From Escarpia spicata (taxonomy: Eukaryota > Annelida > Polychaeta > Sabellida > Siboglinidae), in NCBI GenBank assembly GCA_963995525.1, contig CAXEFP010000902.1, positions 434,001-498,000 on the forward strand: DNA of 64,000 nucleotides, read 5' to 3'. Of the stretch, positions 20,901 to 35,664 are shown piece after piece. A program made the translations under genes and the position numbers. Position 1 is the first letter of the stretch; the number at the start of each line of letters is the position of its first letter. The notes below the pieces were generated by a model, which saw nothing but the letters and a program-made list of their open reading frames with translations, ran no database searches and was not told the DNA's origin.

Positions 20901-23900
20901 GTACTGAACGTACTGCTCCTTTAGACAAGATAAAACATCAAATGGGGATAAGTTTTCACACCTACAACTTACGTAATATGTTCTTGTAACTTACGTGACG
21001 GAGATAAAACGGTAACATGCATTCCCATTTGTGGTTAATCTAGTTATGTGTGTAGCTTGTTATCAGTCTAACCTTCGTGAAGATTTGTTACATGCAAAAC
21101 ATCTATTTGGGGTAAGACCACATTAAGGATCCGTCCGCTGAAAAAAGTGCACTACAAATACCGTTTTGCAGTGATATGCATAAATTTTGTTCGAACACTT
21201 TGATATGGGACATGTTTGTCTCGTGAGTACTGAACGTACTGCTCCTTTAGACAAGATAAAACATCAAATGGGGATAAGTTTTCACACCTATAACTTACGT
21301 AATATGTTCTTGTAACTTACGTGACGGAGATAAAACGGTAACATGCATTCCCATTTGTGGTTAATCTAGTTATGTGTGTAGCTTGATATCAGTCTAGCGT
21401 TCGTGAAGATTTGTAACATGCATAACATCTATTTGGGGTAAAACCACATTCAGGATCCGTCTGCCGAAAAAGTGTACTTAAAATACCGTTTTCTGTGATA
21501 TGCATAAATTTTGTTCGAACACTTTGATATGGGACATGTTTGTCTCGTGAGTACTGAATGTACTGCTGCTATAGACAAGATAAAACATGAAATGGGGATT
21601 AGTTTTCACACCTATAACTTACGTAATATGTTCTTGTAACTTACGTGACGGAGATAAAACGGTAACATGCATTCCCATTTGTGGTTAATCTAATTATGTG
21701 TGTAGCTTGATAACAGTTTAGCCTTCGTGAAGATTTGTAACATGCAAAATATATATTTGGGGTAAGACTACATTAAGGATCCGTCCGCCAAAAAAAGTGC
21801 ACTACAAATACCGTTTTGATGTTAAATGCATACATTTTGTTCGAACACTTTGACATGGGACATGTTTGTCTCGTGAGTACTGAATGTACTGCTGCTTTAG
21901 ACAAGATAAAACATCAAATGGGGATGAGTTTTCACACCTATAACTTACGTAATATGTTCTTGTAACTTACGTGACGGAGATAAAACAGTAACATGCATTC
22001 CCGTTTGTGGTTAATATAGTTATGTGTGTAGCTTGATATCAGTCTAGCCTTCGTGAAGATTTGTAACATGCAAAACATATATTTGGTGTAAGACCACATT
22101 AAGGATCCGTCCGCCGACAAAAGTGCACTACAAATACCGTTTTGCTGTGATATGCATTAATTGTGTTCGAACACTTTGATATGGGACATGTTTGTCTCGT
22201 GAGTACTGAATGTACTGCTGCTTTAGACAAAATAAAACATCAAATAGGGATGAGTTTTCACAACGATAACTTACGTAATATGTTCTTGTAACTTACGTGA
22301 CGGAGATAAAACGGTAACATGCATTCCCATTTGTGGTTAATCTAGTTATGTGTGTAGCTTGTTATCAGTCTAACCTTCGTGAAGATTTGTTACATGCAAA
22401 ACATCTATTTGGGGTAAGACCACATTAAGGATCCGTCCGCTGAAAAAAGTGCACTACAAATACCGTTTTGCAGTGATATGCATAAATTTTGTTCGAACAC
22501 TTTGATATGGGACATGTTTGTCTCGTGAGTACTGAATGTACTGCTGCTTTTGACAATATAAAACATCAAATGTGGATGAGTTTTCACACCTACAACTTAC
22601 GTAATATGTTCTTGTAACTTACGTGACGGAGATAAAACGGTAACATGCATTCCTTTTTGTGGTTAATCTAGTTATGTGTGTAGCTTGATATCAATCTAGC
22701 CTTCGTGAAGATATGTAACATGCAAAACATATATTTGGGGTAAGACCACATTAAGGATCCGTCCGCCGAAAAAAGTGCACTACAAATACCGTTTTGCAGT
22801 GATATGCATAAATTTTGTTCGAACACTTTGATATGGGACATGTTTGTCTCGTGAGTACTGAACGTACTGCTCCTTTAGACAAGATAAAACATCAAATGGG
22901 GATAAGTTTTCACACCTATAACTTACGTAATATGTTCTTGTAACTTACGTGACGGAGATAAAACGGTAACATGCATTCCCATTTGTGGTTAATCTAGTTA
23001 TGTGTGTAGCTTGATATCAGTCTAGCGTTCGTGAAGATTTGTAACATGCATAACATCTATTTGGGGTAAAACCACATTCAGGATCCGTCTGCCGAAAAAG
23101 TGTACTTAAAATACCGTTTTCTGTGATATGCATAAATTTTGTTCGAACACTTTGATATGGGACATGTTTGTCTCGTGAGTACTGAATGTACTGCTGCTAT
23201 AGACAAGATAAAACATGAAATGGGGATTAGTTTTCACACCTATAACTTACGTAATATGTTCTTGTAACTTACGTGACGGAGATAAAACGGTAACATGCAT
23301 TCCCATTTGTGGTTAATCTAATTATGTGTGTAGCTTGATAACAGTTTAGCCTTCGTGAAGATTTGTAACATGCAAAATATATATTTGGGGTAAGACTACA
23401 TTAAGGATCCGTCCGCCAAAAAAAGTGCACTACAAATACCGTTTTGATGTTAAATGCATACATTTTGTTCGAACACTTTGACATGGGACATGTTTGTCTC
23501 GTGAGTACTGAATGTACTGCTGCTTTAGACAAGATAAAACATCAAATGGGGATGAGTTTTCACACCTATAACTTACGTAATATGTTCTTGTAACTTACGT
23601 GACGGAGATAAAACAGTAACATGCATTCCCGTTTGTGGTTAATATAGTTATGTGTGTAGCTTGATATCAGTCTAGCCTTCGTGAAGATTTGTAACATGCA
23701 AAACATATATTTGGTGTAAGACCACATTAAGGATCCGTCCGCCGAAAAAAGTGCACTACAAATACCGTTTTGCTGTGATATGCATTAATTGTGTTCGAAC
23801 ACTTTGATATGGGACATGTTTGTCTCGTGAGTACTGAATGTACTGCTGCTTTAGACAAAATAAAACATCAAATAGGGATGAGTTTTCACAACGATAACTT

Positions 23901-26900
23901 ACGTAATATGTTCTTGTAACTTACGTGACGGAGATAAAACGGTAAAATGCATTCCCATTTGTGGTTAATCTAGTTATGTGTGTAGCTTGATATCAGTCTA
24001 GCGTTCGTGAAGATTTGTAACATGCAGAACATCTATTTGGGGTAAAACCACATTCAGGATCCCTCTGCCGAAAAAGTGTACTTAAAATACCGTTTTCTGT
24101 GATATGCATAAATTTTTTTCGAACACTTTGATATGGGACATGTTTGTCTCGTGAGTACTGAATATAGTGCTGCTTTACACAATATAAAACATCAAATGTG
24201 GATGAGTTTTCACACCTACAACTTACGTAATATGTTCTTGTAACTTACGTGACGGAGATAAAACGGTAATATGCATTCCCATTTGTGGTTAATCTAGTTA
24301 TGTGTGTAGCTTGATATCACTCTAGCCTTCGTGAAGTTTTGTAACCTGCAAAACATCTATTTGGGGTAAGACCACATTAAGGATCCGTCCGCCGAAAAAA
24401 GTGCACTACAAATACCGTTTTGCTGTGATATGCATACATTTTGTTCGAACACTTTGATATGGGACATGTTTGTCTCGTGAGTACTGAATGTACTGCTTCG
24501 TTAGACCAAATAAAACATCAAATAGGGATGAGTTTTCACAACTATAACTTACGAAATATGTTCTTGTAACTTACATGACGGAGATAAAACGGTAACATAC
24601 ATTCCCATTTGTGATTAATCTAGTTATGTGTGTAGCTTGATATCAGTCTAGCCTTCGTGAAGATTTGTAACATGAAAACATATATTTGGTGTAAGACCAC
24701 ATTAAGGATCCGTCCGCTGAAAAAAGTGCACTACAAATACCGTTTTGCTGTGATATGCTTAAATTGTGTTCGAATACTTTGACATGGGACATGTTTGTCT
24801 CGTGAGTACTGAATGTTCTGCTGCTTTAGACAAAATAAAACATCAAATGGGGATGAGTTTTCACAACTATAACTTACGTAATATGTTCTTGTAACATACA
24901 TGACGGAGATAAAACGGTAACATACATTCCCATTTGTGATTAATCTAGTTATGTGTGTAGCTTGATATCAGTCTAGCCTTTGTGAAGATTTGTAACATGC
25001 AAAACATCTATTTGGGGTTAGACCACATTAGGATCCGTCCGCCGAAAAAAGTGCACAACATATACCGTTTTGCTGTGATTTGCATACATTTTTTTCGAAC
25101 ACTTTGATATGGGACATGTTTGTCTCGTGAGTACTGAATGTACTGCTGCTTTAGACAATATAAAACATGAAATGTGGATGAGTTTTCACACCTACAACTT
25201 ACGTAATATGTTCTTGTAACTTACGTGACGGAGATAAAAAGGTAACATGCATTCCCATTTGTGGTTAATCTAGTTATGTGTGTAGCTTGATATCAGTCTA
25301 GCCTTCGTGAAGATATGTAACATGCAAAACATATATTTGGGGTAAGACAACATTAAGGATCCGTCCGCCGAAAAAAGTGCACTACAAATACCGTTTTGCA
25401 GTGATATGCATACATTTTGTTTGAACACTTTGATATGGGACATGTTTGTCTCGTGAGTACTGAACGTACTGCTCCTTTAGACAAGATAAAACATCAAATG
25501 GGGATAAGTTTTCACACCTACAACTTACGTAATATGTTCTTGTAACTTACGTGACGGAGATAAAACGGTAACATGCATTCCCATTTGTGGTTAATCTAGT
25601 TATGTGTGTAGCTTGATATCAGTCTAGCCTTCGTGAAGATTTGTAAAATGCAAAACATCTATTTGGGGTAAGACCACATTAGGATCCGTCCGCCGAAAAA
25701 AGTGCACAACATATACCGTTTTGCTGTGATTTGCATAAATTTTGTTCGAACACTTTGATATGGGACATGTTTGTCTCGTGAGTACTGAATGTACTGCTGC
25801 TTTAGACAATATAAAACATGAAATGTGGATGAGTTTTCACACCTACAACTTACGTAATATGTTCTTGTAACTTACGTGACGGATATAAAAAGGTAACATG
25901 CATTCCCATTTGTGGTTAATCTAGTTATGTGTGTAGCTTGATATCAGTCTAGCCTTCGTGAAGATATGTAACATGCAAAACATATATTTGGGGTAAGACC
26001 ACATTAAGGATCCGTCCGCCGAAAAAAGTGCACTACAAATACCGTTTTGCAGTGATATGCATACATTTTGTTCGAACACTTTGATATGGGACATGTTCGT
26101 CTCGTGAGTACTGAACGTACTGCTCCTTTAGACAAGATAAAACATCAAATGGGGATAAGTTTTCACACCTACAACTTACGTAATATGTTCTTGTAACTTA
26201 CGTGACGGAGATAAAACGGTAACATGCATTCCCATTTGTGGTTAATCTAGTTATGTGTGTAGCTTGTTATCAGTCTAACCTTCGTGAAGATTTGTTACAT
26301 GCAAAACATCTATTTGGGGTAAGACCACATTAAGGATCCGTCCGCTGAAAAAAGTGCACTACAAATACCGTTTTGCAGTGATATGCATAAATTTTGTTCG
26401 AACACTTTGATATGGGACATGTTTGTCTCGTGAGTACTGAACGTACTGCTCCTTTAGACAAGATAAAACATCAAATGGGGATAAGTTTTCACACCTATAA
26501 CTTACGTAATATGTTCTTGTAACTTACGTGACGGAGATAAAACGGTAACATGCATTCCCATTTGTGGTTAATCTAGTTATGTGTGTAGCTTGATATCAGT
26601 CTAGCGTTCGTGAAGATTTGTAACATGCATAACATCTATTTGGGGTAAAACCACATTCAGGATCCGTCTGCCGAAAAAGTGTACTTAAAATACCGTTTTC
26701 TGTGATATGCATAAATTTTGTTCGAACACTTTGATATGGGACATGTTTGTCTCGTGAGTACTGAATGTACTGCTGCTATAGACAAGATAAAACATGAAAT
26801 GGGGATTAGTTTTCACACCTATAACTTACGTAATATGTTCTTGTAACTTACGTGACGGAGATAAAACGGTAACATGCATTCCCATTTGTGGTTAATCTAA

Positions 26901-28363
26901 TTATGTGTGTAGCTTGATAACAGTTTAGCCTTCGTGAAGATTTGTAACATGCAAAATATATATTTGGGGTAAGACTACATTAAGGATCCGTCCGCCAAAA
27001 AAAGTGCACTACAAATACCGTTTTGATGTTAAATGCATACATTTTGTTCGAACACTTTGACATGGGACATGTTTGTCTCGTGAGTACTGAATGTACTGCT
27101 GCTTTAGACAAGATAAAACATCAAATGGGGATGAGTTTTCACACCTATAACTTACGTAATATGTTCTTGTAACTTACGTGACGGAGATAAAACAGTAACA
27201 TGCATTCCCGTTTGTGGTTAATATAGTTATGTGTGTAGCTTGATATCAGTCTAGCCTTCGTGAAGATTTGTAACATGCAAAACATATATTTGGTGTAAGA
27301 CCACATTAAGGATCCGTCCGCCGACAAAAGTGCACTACAAATACCGTTTTGCTGTGATATGCATTAATTGTATTCGAACACTTTGATATGGGACATGTTT
27401 GTCTCGTGAGTACTGAATGTACTGCTGCTTTAGACAAAATAAAACATCAAATAGGGATGAGTTTTCACAACGATAACTTACGTAATATGTTCTTGTAACT
27501 TACGTGACGGAGATAAAACGGTAACATGCATTCCCATTTGTGGTTAATCTAGTTATGTGTGTAGCTTGTTATCAGTCTAACCTTCGTGAAGATTTGTTAC
27601 ATGCAAAACATCTATTTGGGGTAAGACCACATTAAGGATCCGTCCGCTGAAAAAAGTGCACTACAAATACCGTTTTGCAGTGATATGCATAAATTTTGTT
27701 CGAACACTTTGATATGGGACATGTTTGTCTCGTGAGTACTGAATGTACTGCTGCTTTTGACAATATAAAACATCAAATGTGGATGAGTTTTCACACCTAC
27801 AACTTACGTAATATGTTCTTGTAACTTACGTGACGGAGATAAAACGGTAACATGCATTCCTTTTTGTGGTTAATCTAGTTATGTGTGTAGCTTGATATCA
27901 ATCTAGCCTTCGTGAAGATATGTAACATGCAAAACATATATTTGGGGTAAGACCACATTAAGGATCCGTCCGCCGAAAAAAGTGCACTACAAATACCGTT
28001 TTGCAGTGATATGCATAAATTTTGTTCGAACACTTTGATATGGGACATGTTTGTCTCGTGAGTACTGAACGTACTGCTCCTTTAGACAAGATAAAACATC
28101 AAATGGGGATAAGTTTTCACACCTATAACTTACGTAATATGTTCTTGTAACTTACGTGACGGAGATAAAACGGTAACATGCATTCCCATTTGTGGTTAAT
28201 CTAGTTATGTGTGTAGCTTGATATCAGTCTAGCGTTCGTGAAGATTTGTAACATGCATAACATCTATTTGGGGTAAAACCACATTCAGGATCCGTCTGCC
28301 GAAAAAGTGTACTTAAAATACCGTTTTCTGTGATATGCATAAATTTTGTTCGAACACTTTGAT
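17950..28363 (+). repeat. 5207-bp higher-order duplication (16 monomers), two copies
   Basis: Landmarks repeat with a 5207-bp shift: GTTATCAGTCTAACC at 21059 and 26266 and again at 22361 and 27568; CAGGATCCCTCTGCCG near 18848 and 24055; GAATATAGTGCTG near 18953 and 24160. Single-copy differences include GGGAGATG against GGGACATG. Edges are placed by eye; the left edge lies in 17.9-18.0 kb. Confidence 0.8.
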
Positions 28364-31300
28364 ATGGGACATGTTTGTCTCGTGAGTACTGAATGTACTG
28401 CTGCTATAGACAAGATAAAACATGAAATGGGGATTAGTTTTCACACCTATAACTTACGTAATATGTTCTTGTAACTTACGTGACGGAGATAAAACGGTAA
28501 CATGCATTCCCATTTGTGGTTAATCTAATTATGTGTGTAGCTTGATAACAGTTTAGCCTTCGTGAAGATTTGTAACATGCAAAATATATATTTGGGGTAA
28601 GACTACATTAAGGATCCGTCCGCCAAAAAAAGTGCACTACAAATACCGTTTTGATGTTAAATGCATACATTTTGTTCGAACACTTTGACATGGGACATGT
28701 TTGTCTCGTGAGTACTGAATGTACTGCTGCTTTAGACAAGATAAAACATCAAATGGGGATGAGTTTTCACACCTATAACTTACGTAATATGTTCTTGTAA
28801 CTTACGTGACGGAGATAAAACAGTAACATGCATTCCCGTTTGTGGTTAATATAGTTATGTGTGTAGCTTGATATCAGTCTAGCCTTCGTGAAGATTTGTA
28901 ACATGCAAAACATATATTTGGTGTAAGACCACATTAAGGATCCGTCCGCCGAAAAAAGTGCACTACAAATACCGTTTTGCTGTGATATGCATTAATTGTG
29001 TTCGAACACTTTGATATGGGACATGTTTGTCTCGTGAGTACTGAATGTACTGCTGCTTTAGACAAAATAAAACATCAAATAGGGATGAGTTTTCACAACG
29101 ATAACTTACGTAATATGTTCTTGTAACTTACGTGACGGAGATAAAACGGTAACATGCATTCCCATTTGTGGTTAATCTAGTTATGTGTGTAGCTTGTTAT
29201 CAGTCTAACCTTCGTGAAGATTTGTTACATGCAAAACATCTATTTGGGGTAAGACCACATTAAGGATCCGTCCGCTGAAAAAAGTGCACTACAAATACCG
29301 TTTTGCAGTGATATGCATAAATTTTGTTCGAACACTTTGATATGGGACATGTTTGTCTCGTGAGTACTGAATGTACTGCTGCTTTTGACAATATAAAACA
29401 TCAAATGTGGATGAGTTTTCACACCTACAACTTACGTAATATGTTCTTGTAACTTACGTGACGGAGATAAAACGGTAACATGCATTCCTTTTTGTGGTTA
29501 ATCTAGTTATGTGTGTAGCTTGATATCAATCTAGCCTTCGTGAAGATATGTAACATGCAAAACATATATTTGGGGTAAGACCACATTAAGGATCCGTCCG
29601 CCGAAAAAAGTGCACTACAAATACCGTTTTGCAGTGATATGCATAAATTTTGTTCGAACACTTTGATATGGGACATGTTTGTCTCGTGAGTACTGAACGT
29701 ACTGCTCCTTTAGACAAGATAAAACATCAAATGGGGATAAGTTTTCACACCTATAACTTACGTAATATGTTCTTGTAACTTACGTGACGGAGATAAAACG
29801 GTAACATGCATTCCCATTTGTGGTTAATCTAGTTATGTGTGTAGCTTGATATCAGTCTAGCGTTCGTGAAGATTTGTAACATGCATAACATCTATTTGGG
29901 GTAAAACCACATTCAGGATCCGTCTGCCGAAAAAGTGTACTTAAAATACCGTTTTCTGTGATATGCATAAATTTTGTTCGAACACTTTGATATGGGACAT
30001 GTTTGTCTCGTGAGTACTGAATGTACTGCTGCTATAGACAAGATAAAACATGAAATGGGGATTAGTTTTCACACCTATAACTTACGTAATATGTTCTTGT
30101 AACTTACGTGACGGAGATAAAACGGTAACATGCATTCCCATTTGTGGTTAATCTAATTATGTGTGTAGCTTGATAACAGTTTAGCCTTCGTGAAGATTTG
30201 TAACATGCAAAATATATATTTGGGGTAAGACTACATTAAGGATCCGTCCGCCAAAAAAAGTGCACTACAAATACCGTTTTGATGTTAAATGCATACATTT
30301 TGTTCGAACACTTTGACATGGGACATGTTTGTCTCGTGAGTACTGAATGTACTGCTGCTTTAGACAAGATAAAACATCAAATGGGGATGAGTTTTCACAC
30401 CTATAACTTACGTAATATGTTCTTGTAACTTACGTGACGGAGATAAAACAGTAACATGCATTCCCGTTTGTGGTTAATATACTTATGTGTGTAGCTTGAT
30501 ATCAGTCTAGCCTTCGTGAAGATTTGTAACATGCAAAACATATATTTGGTGTAAGACCACATTAAGGATCCGTCCGCCGAAAAAAGTGCACTACAAATAC
30601 CGTTTTGCTGTGATATGCATTAATTGTGTTCGAACACTTTGATATGGGACATGTTTGTCTCGTGAGTACTGAATGTACTGCTGCTTTAGACAAAATAAAA
30701 CATCAAATAGGGATGAGTTTTCTCAACGATAACTTACGTAATATGTTCTTGTAACTTACGTGACGGAGATAAAACGGTAACATGCATTCCCATTTGTGGT
30801 TAATCTAGTTATGTGTGTAGCTTGTTATCAGTCTAACCTTCGTGAAGATTTGTTACATGCAAAACATCTATTTGGGGTAAGACCACATTAAGGATCCGTC
30901 CGCTGAAAAAAGTGCACTACAAATACCGTTTTGCTGTGATATGCATAAATTTTGTTCGAACACTTTGATATGGGACATGTTTGTCTCGTGAGTACTGAAT
31001 GTACTGCTGCTTTTGACAATATAAAACATCAAATGTGGATGAGTTTTCACACCTACAACTTACGTAATATGTTCTTGTAACTTACGTGACGGAGATAAAA
31101 CGGTAACATGCATTCCTTTTTGTGGTTAATCTAGTTATGTGTGTAGCTTGATATCAATCTAGCCTTCGTGAAGATATGTAACATGCAAAACATATATTTG
31201 GGGTAAGACCACATTAAGGATCCGTCCGCCGAAAAAAGTGCACTACAAATACCGTTTTGCAGTGATATGCATAAATTTTGTTCGAACACTTTGATATGGG

Positions 31301-31660
31301 ACATGTTTGTCTCGTGAGTACTGAACGTACTGCTCCTTTAGACAAGATAAAACATCAAATGGGGATAAGTTTTCACACCTATAACTTACGTAATATGTTC
31401 TTGTAACTTACGTGACGGAGATAAAACGGTAACATGCATTCCCATTTGTGGTTAATCTAGTTATGTGTGTAGCTTGATATCAGTCTAGCGTTCGTGAAGA
31501 TTTGTAACATGCATAACATCTATTTGGGGTAAAACCACATTCAGGATCCGTCTGCCGAAAAAGTGTACTTAAAATACCGTTTTCTGTGATATGCATAAAT
31601 TTTGTTCGAACACTTTGATATGGGACATGTTTGTCTCGTGAGTACTGAATGTACTGCTGC
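26345..31660 (+). repeat. 1628-bp 5-monomer higher-order repeat, ~3.3 copies
   Basis: Three full units start at about 26345, 27973 and 29601, with a partial fourth to about 31660. GTTATCAGTCTAACC lies at 27568, 29196 and 30824, and the GGGGATTAG variant near 26802, 28431 and 30058, all 1628 bp apart. The same 5-mer also occurs as a pair near 21.1-23.9 kb, inside the 5207-bp duplication. Confidence 0.85.
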
Positions 31661-34600
31661 TTTACACAATATAAAACATCAAATGTGGATGAGTTTTCAC
31701 ACCTACAACTTAGTAATATGTTCTTGTAACTTAAGTGACGGAGATAAAACGGTAACATGCATTCCCATTTGTGGTTAATCTAGTTATGTGTGTAACTTGA
31801 TATCAGGCTAGCCTTCGTGAAGATTTGTAACATGCAGAACATCTATTTGGGGTAAGACCACATTAAGGATCCGTCCGCCGAAAAAAGTGCACTACAAATA
31901 CCGTTTTCTGTTATATGCATAAATGTTGTTCGAACACTTTGACATGGGACATGTTTGTCTCGTGATTATTCAATGTACTGCTGCTATAGACAACATAAAA
32001 CATCAAATGGGGATGAATTTTCACAACTGTAACTTACGTAATATTTTCTTGTAACTTACGTGACGGATATAAAACCGTAACATGCATTCCCATTTGTGGT
32101 TAATCTAGTTATGTGTGTAGCTTGATATCAGTCTAGCCTTCATGAAGATTTGTAACATGCAAAATATCTATTTGGGGTAACACCACAGTAAGGATCCGTC
32201 CGCCGAAAAAAGTGCACTACAAATACCGTTTTGCAGTGATATGCATAAATTTTGTTCGAAATTTTGATATGGGACATGTTTGTCTCGTGAGTACTAAACG
32301 TACTGCTCCTTTAGACAAGATAAAACATCAAATGGGGATGAGTTTTCACACATATAACTTACGTAATATGTTCTTGTAACTTACGTGACGGAGATAAAAC
32401 GGTAACATGCATTCCCATTTGTGGTTAATCTAGTTATGTGTGTAGCTTGATATCAGTCTAGCGTTCGTGAAGATTTGTAACATGCAGAACATCTATTTGG
32501 GGTAAAACCACATTCAGGATCCGTCTGCCGAAAAAGTGTACTTAAAATACCGTTTTCTGTGATATGCATAAATTTTGTTCGAACACTTTGATATGGGACA
32601 TGTTTGTCTCGTGAGTACTGAATGTACTGCTGCTTTACACAATATAAAATATCAAATGTGGATGAGTTTTCACACCTACAAATTACGTAATATGTTCTTG
32701 TAACTTACATGACGGAGATAAAACGGTAACATACATTCCCATTTGTGATTAATCTAGTTATGTGTGTAGCTTGATATCAGTCTAGCCTTCGTGAAGATTT
32801 GTAACATGCAAAACATATATTTGGGGTAAGACAACATTAAGGATCCGTCCGCCGAAAAAAGTGCACTACAAATACCGTTTTGCTGTGATATGCATAAATT
32901 TTGTTCGAACACTTTGATATGGGACATGTTTGTCTCGTGAGTACTGAATGTACTGCTGCTTTTGACAATATAAAACATCAAATGTGGATGAGTTTTCACA
33001 TCTACAACTTACGTAATATGTTCTTGAAACTTACGTGACGGAGATAAAACGGTAACATGCATTCCCATTTGTGGTTAATCTAGTTATGTGTGTAGCTTGA
33101 TATCAGTCTAGCCTTCGTGAAGATATGTAACATGCAAAACATATATTTGGGGTAAGACCACATTAAGGATCCGTCCGCCGAAAAAAGTGCACTACAAATA
33201 CCGTTTTGCAGTGATATGCATAAATTTTGTTCGAACACTTTGATATGGGACATGTTTGTCTCGTGAGTACTGAACGTACTGCTCCTTTAGACAAGATAAA
33301 ACATCAAATAGGGATAAGTTTTCACACCTATAACTTACGTAATATGTTCTTGTAACTTACGTGACGGAGATAAAACGGTAATATGCATTCCCATTTGTGG
33401 TTAATCTAGTTATGTGTGTAGCTTGATATCAGTCTAGCCTTCGTGAAGATTTGTAACATGCAGAACATCTATTTGGGGAAAGACCACATTAAGGATCCGT
33501 TCGCCGAAAAAAGTGCACTACAAATACCGTTTTCTGTGATATGCATAAATGTTGTTCGAACACTTTGACATGGGACATGTTTGTCTCGTGATTATTCAAT
33601 GTACTGCTGCTATAGACAACATAAAACATCAAATGGGGATGAATTTTCACAACTGTAACTTACTTAATATTTTCTTGTAACTTACGTGACGGAGATAAAA
33701 CGGTAACATGCATTACCATTTGTGGTTAATCTAGTTATGTGTGTAGCTTGATATCAGTCTAGCCTTCGTGAAGATTTGTAACATGCAAAATATCTATTTG
33801 GGGTAAGACCACATTAAGGATCCGTCCGCCGAAAAAAGTGCACTACAAATACCGTTTTGCTGTGATATGCATACATTTTGTTCGAACACTTTGATATGGG
33901 ACATGTTTGTCTCGTGAGTACTGAATGTACTGCTTCTTTAGACAAAATAAAACATCAAATAGGGATGAGTTTTCACAACTATAACTTACGTAATATGTTC
34001 TTGTAACTTACGTGACGGAGATAAAACGGTAACATGCATTCCAGTTTGTGGTTAATCTAGTTATGTGTGTAGCTTGTTATCAGTCTAACCTTCGTGAAGA
34101 TTTGTTACATGCAAAACATCTATTTGGGGTAAGACCACATTAAGGATCCGTCCGCTGAAAAAAGTGCACTACAAATACCGTTTTGCTGTGAAACGCATAA
34201 ATTTTGTTCGAACACTTTGACATGGGACATGTTTTTCTCGTGATTATTCAATGTACTGCTGCTATAGACAACATAAAACATCAAATGGGGATGAATTTTC
34301 ACAACTGTAACTTACGTAATATTTTCTTGTAACTTACGTGACGGAGATCAAACGGTAACATGCATTCCCATTTGTGGTTAATCTAGTTATGTGTGTAGCT
34401 TGATATCAGGCTAGCCTTCGTGAAGATTTGTAACATGCAAAACATATATTTGGGGTAAGACCACATTAAGGATCCGTCCGCCAAAAAAAGTGCACTACAA
34501 ATACCGTTTTGCTGTGATATGCATACATTTTGTTGGAACACTTTGATATGGGACATGTTTGTCTCGTGAGTACTGAATGTAGTGCTGCTTTAGACAATAT

Positions 34601-35664
34601 AAAACATCAAATGTGGATGAGTTTTCACACCTACAACTTACGTAATATGTTCTTGTAACTTACGTGACGGAGATAAAACGGTAACATGCATTCCCATTTG
34701 TGGTTAATCTAGTTATGTGTGTAGCTTGATATCAGTCTAGCCTTAGTGAAGATATGTAACATGCAAAACATATATTTGGGGTAAGACCACATTAAGGATC
34801 CGTCCGCCGAAAAAAGTGCACTACAAATACCGTTTTCTGTGATATGCATAAATGTTGTTCGAACACTTTGACATGGGACATGTTTGTCTCGTGATTATTC
34901 AATGTACTGCTGCTATAGACAACATAAAACATCAAATGGGGATGAATTTTCACAACTGTAACTTACGTAATATTTTCTTGTAACTTACGTGACGGAGATA
35001 AAACGGTAACATGCATTCCCATTTGTGGTTAATCTAGTTATGTGTTAAGCTTGATATCAGTCTAGCCTTCGTGAAGATTTGTAACATGCAAAATATCTAT
35101 TTGGGGTAAGACCACATTAAGGATCCGTCCGCCGAAAAAAGTGCACTACAAATACCGTTTTGCTGTGATATGCATACATTTTGTTCGAACACTTTGATAT
35201 GGGACATGTTTGTCTCGTGAGTACTGAATGTACTGCTTCTTTAGACAAAATAAAACATCAAATAGGGATGAGTTTTCACAACTATAACTTACGTAATATG
35301 TTCTTGTAACTTACGTGACGGAGATAAAACGGTAACATGCATTCCAGTTTGTGGTTAATCTAGTTATGTGTGTAGCTTGTTATCAGTCTAACCTTCGTGA
35401 AGATTTGTTACATGCAAAACATCTATTTGGGGTAAGACCACATTAAGGATCCGTCCGCTGAAAAAAGTGCACTACAAATACCGTTTTGCTGTGATATGCT
35501 TAAATTGTGTTCGAATACTTTGACATGGGACATGTTTGTCTCGTGAGTACTGAATGTTCTGCTGCTTTAGACAAAATGAAACATCAAATGGGGATGAGTT
35601 TTCACAACTATAACTTACGTAATATGTTCTTGTAACTTACATGACGGAGATAAAACGGTAACAT

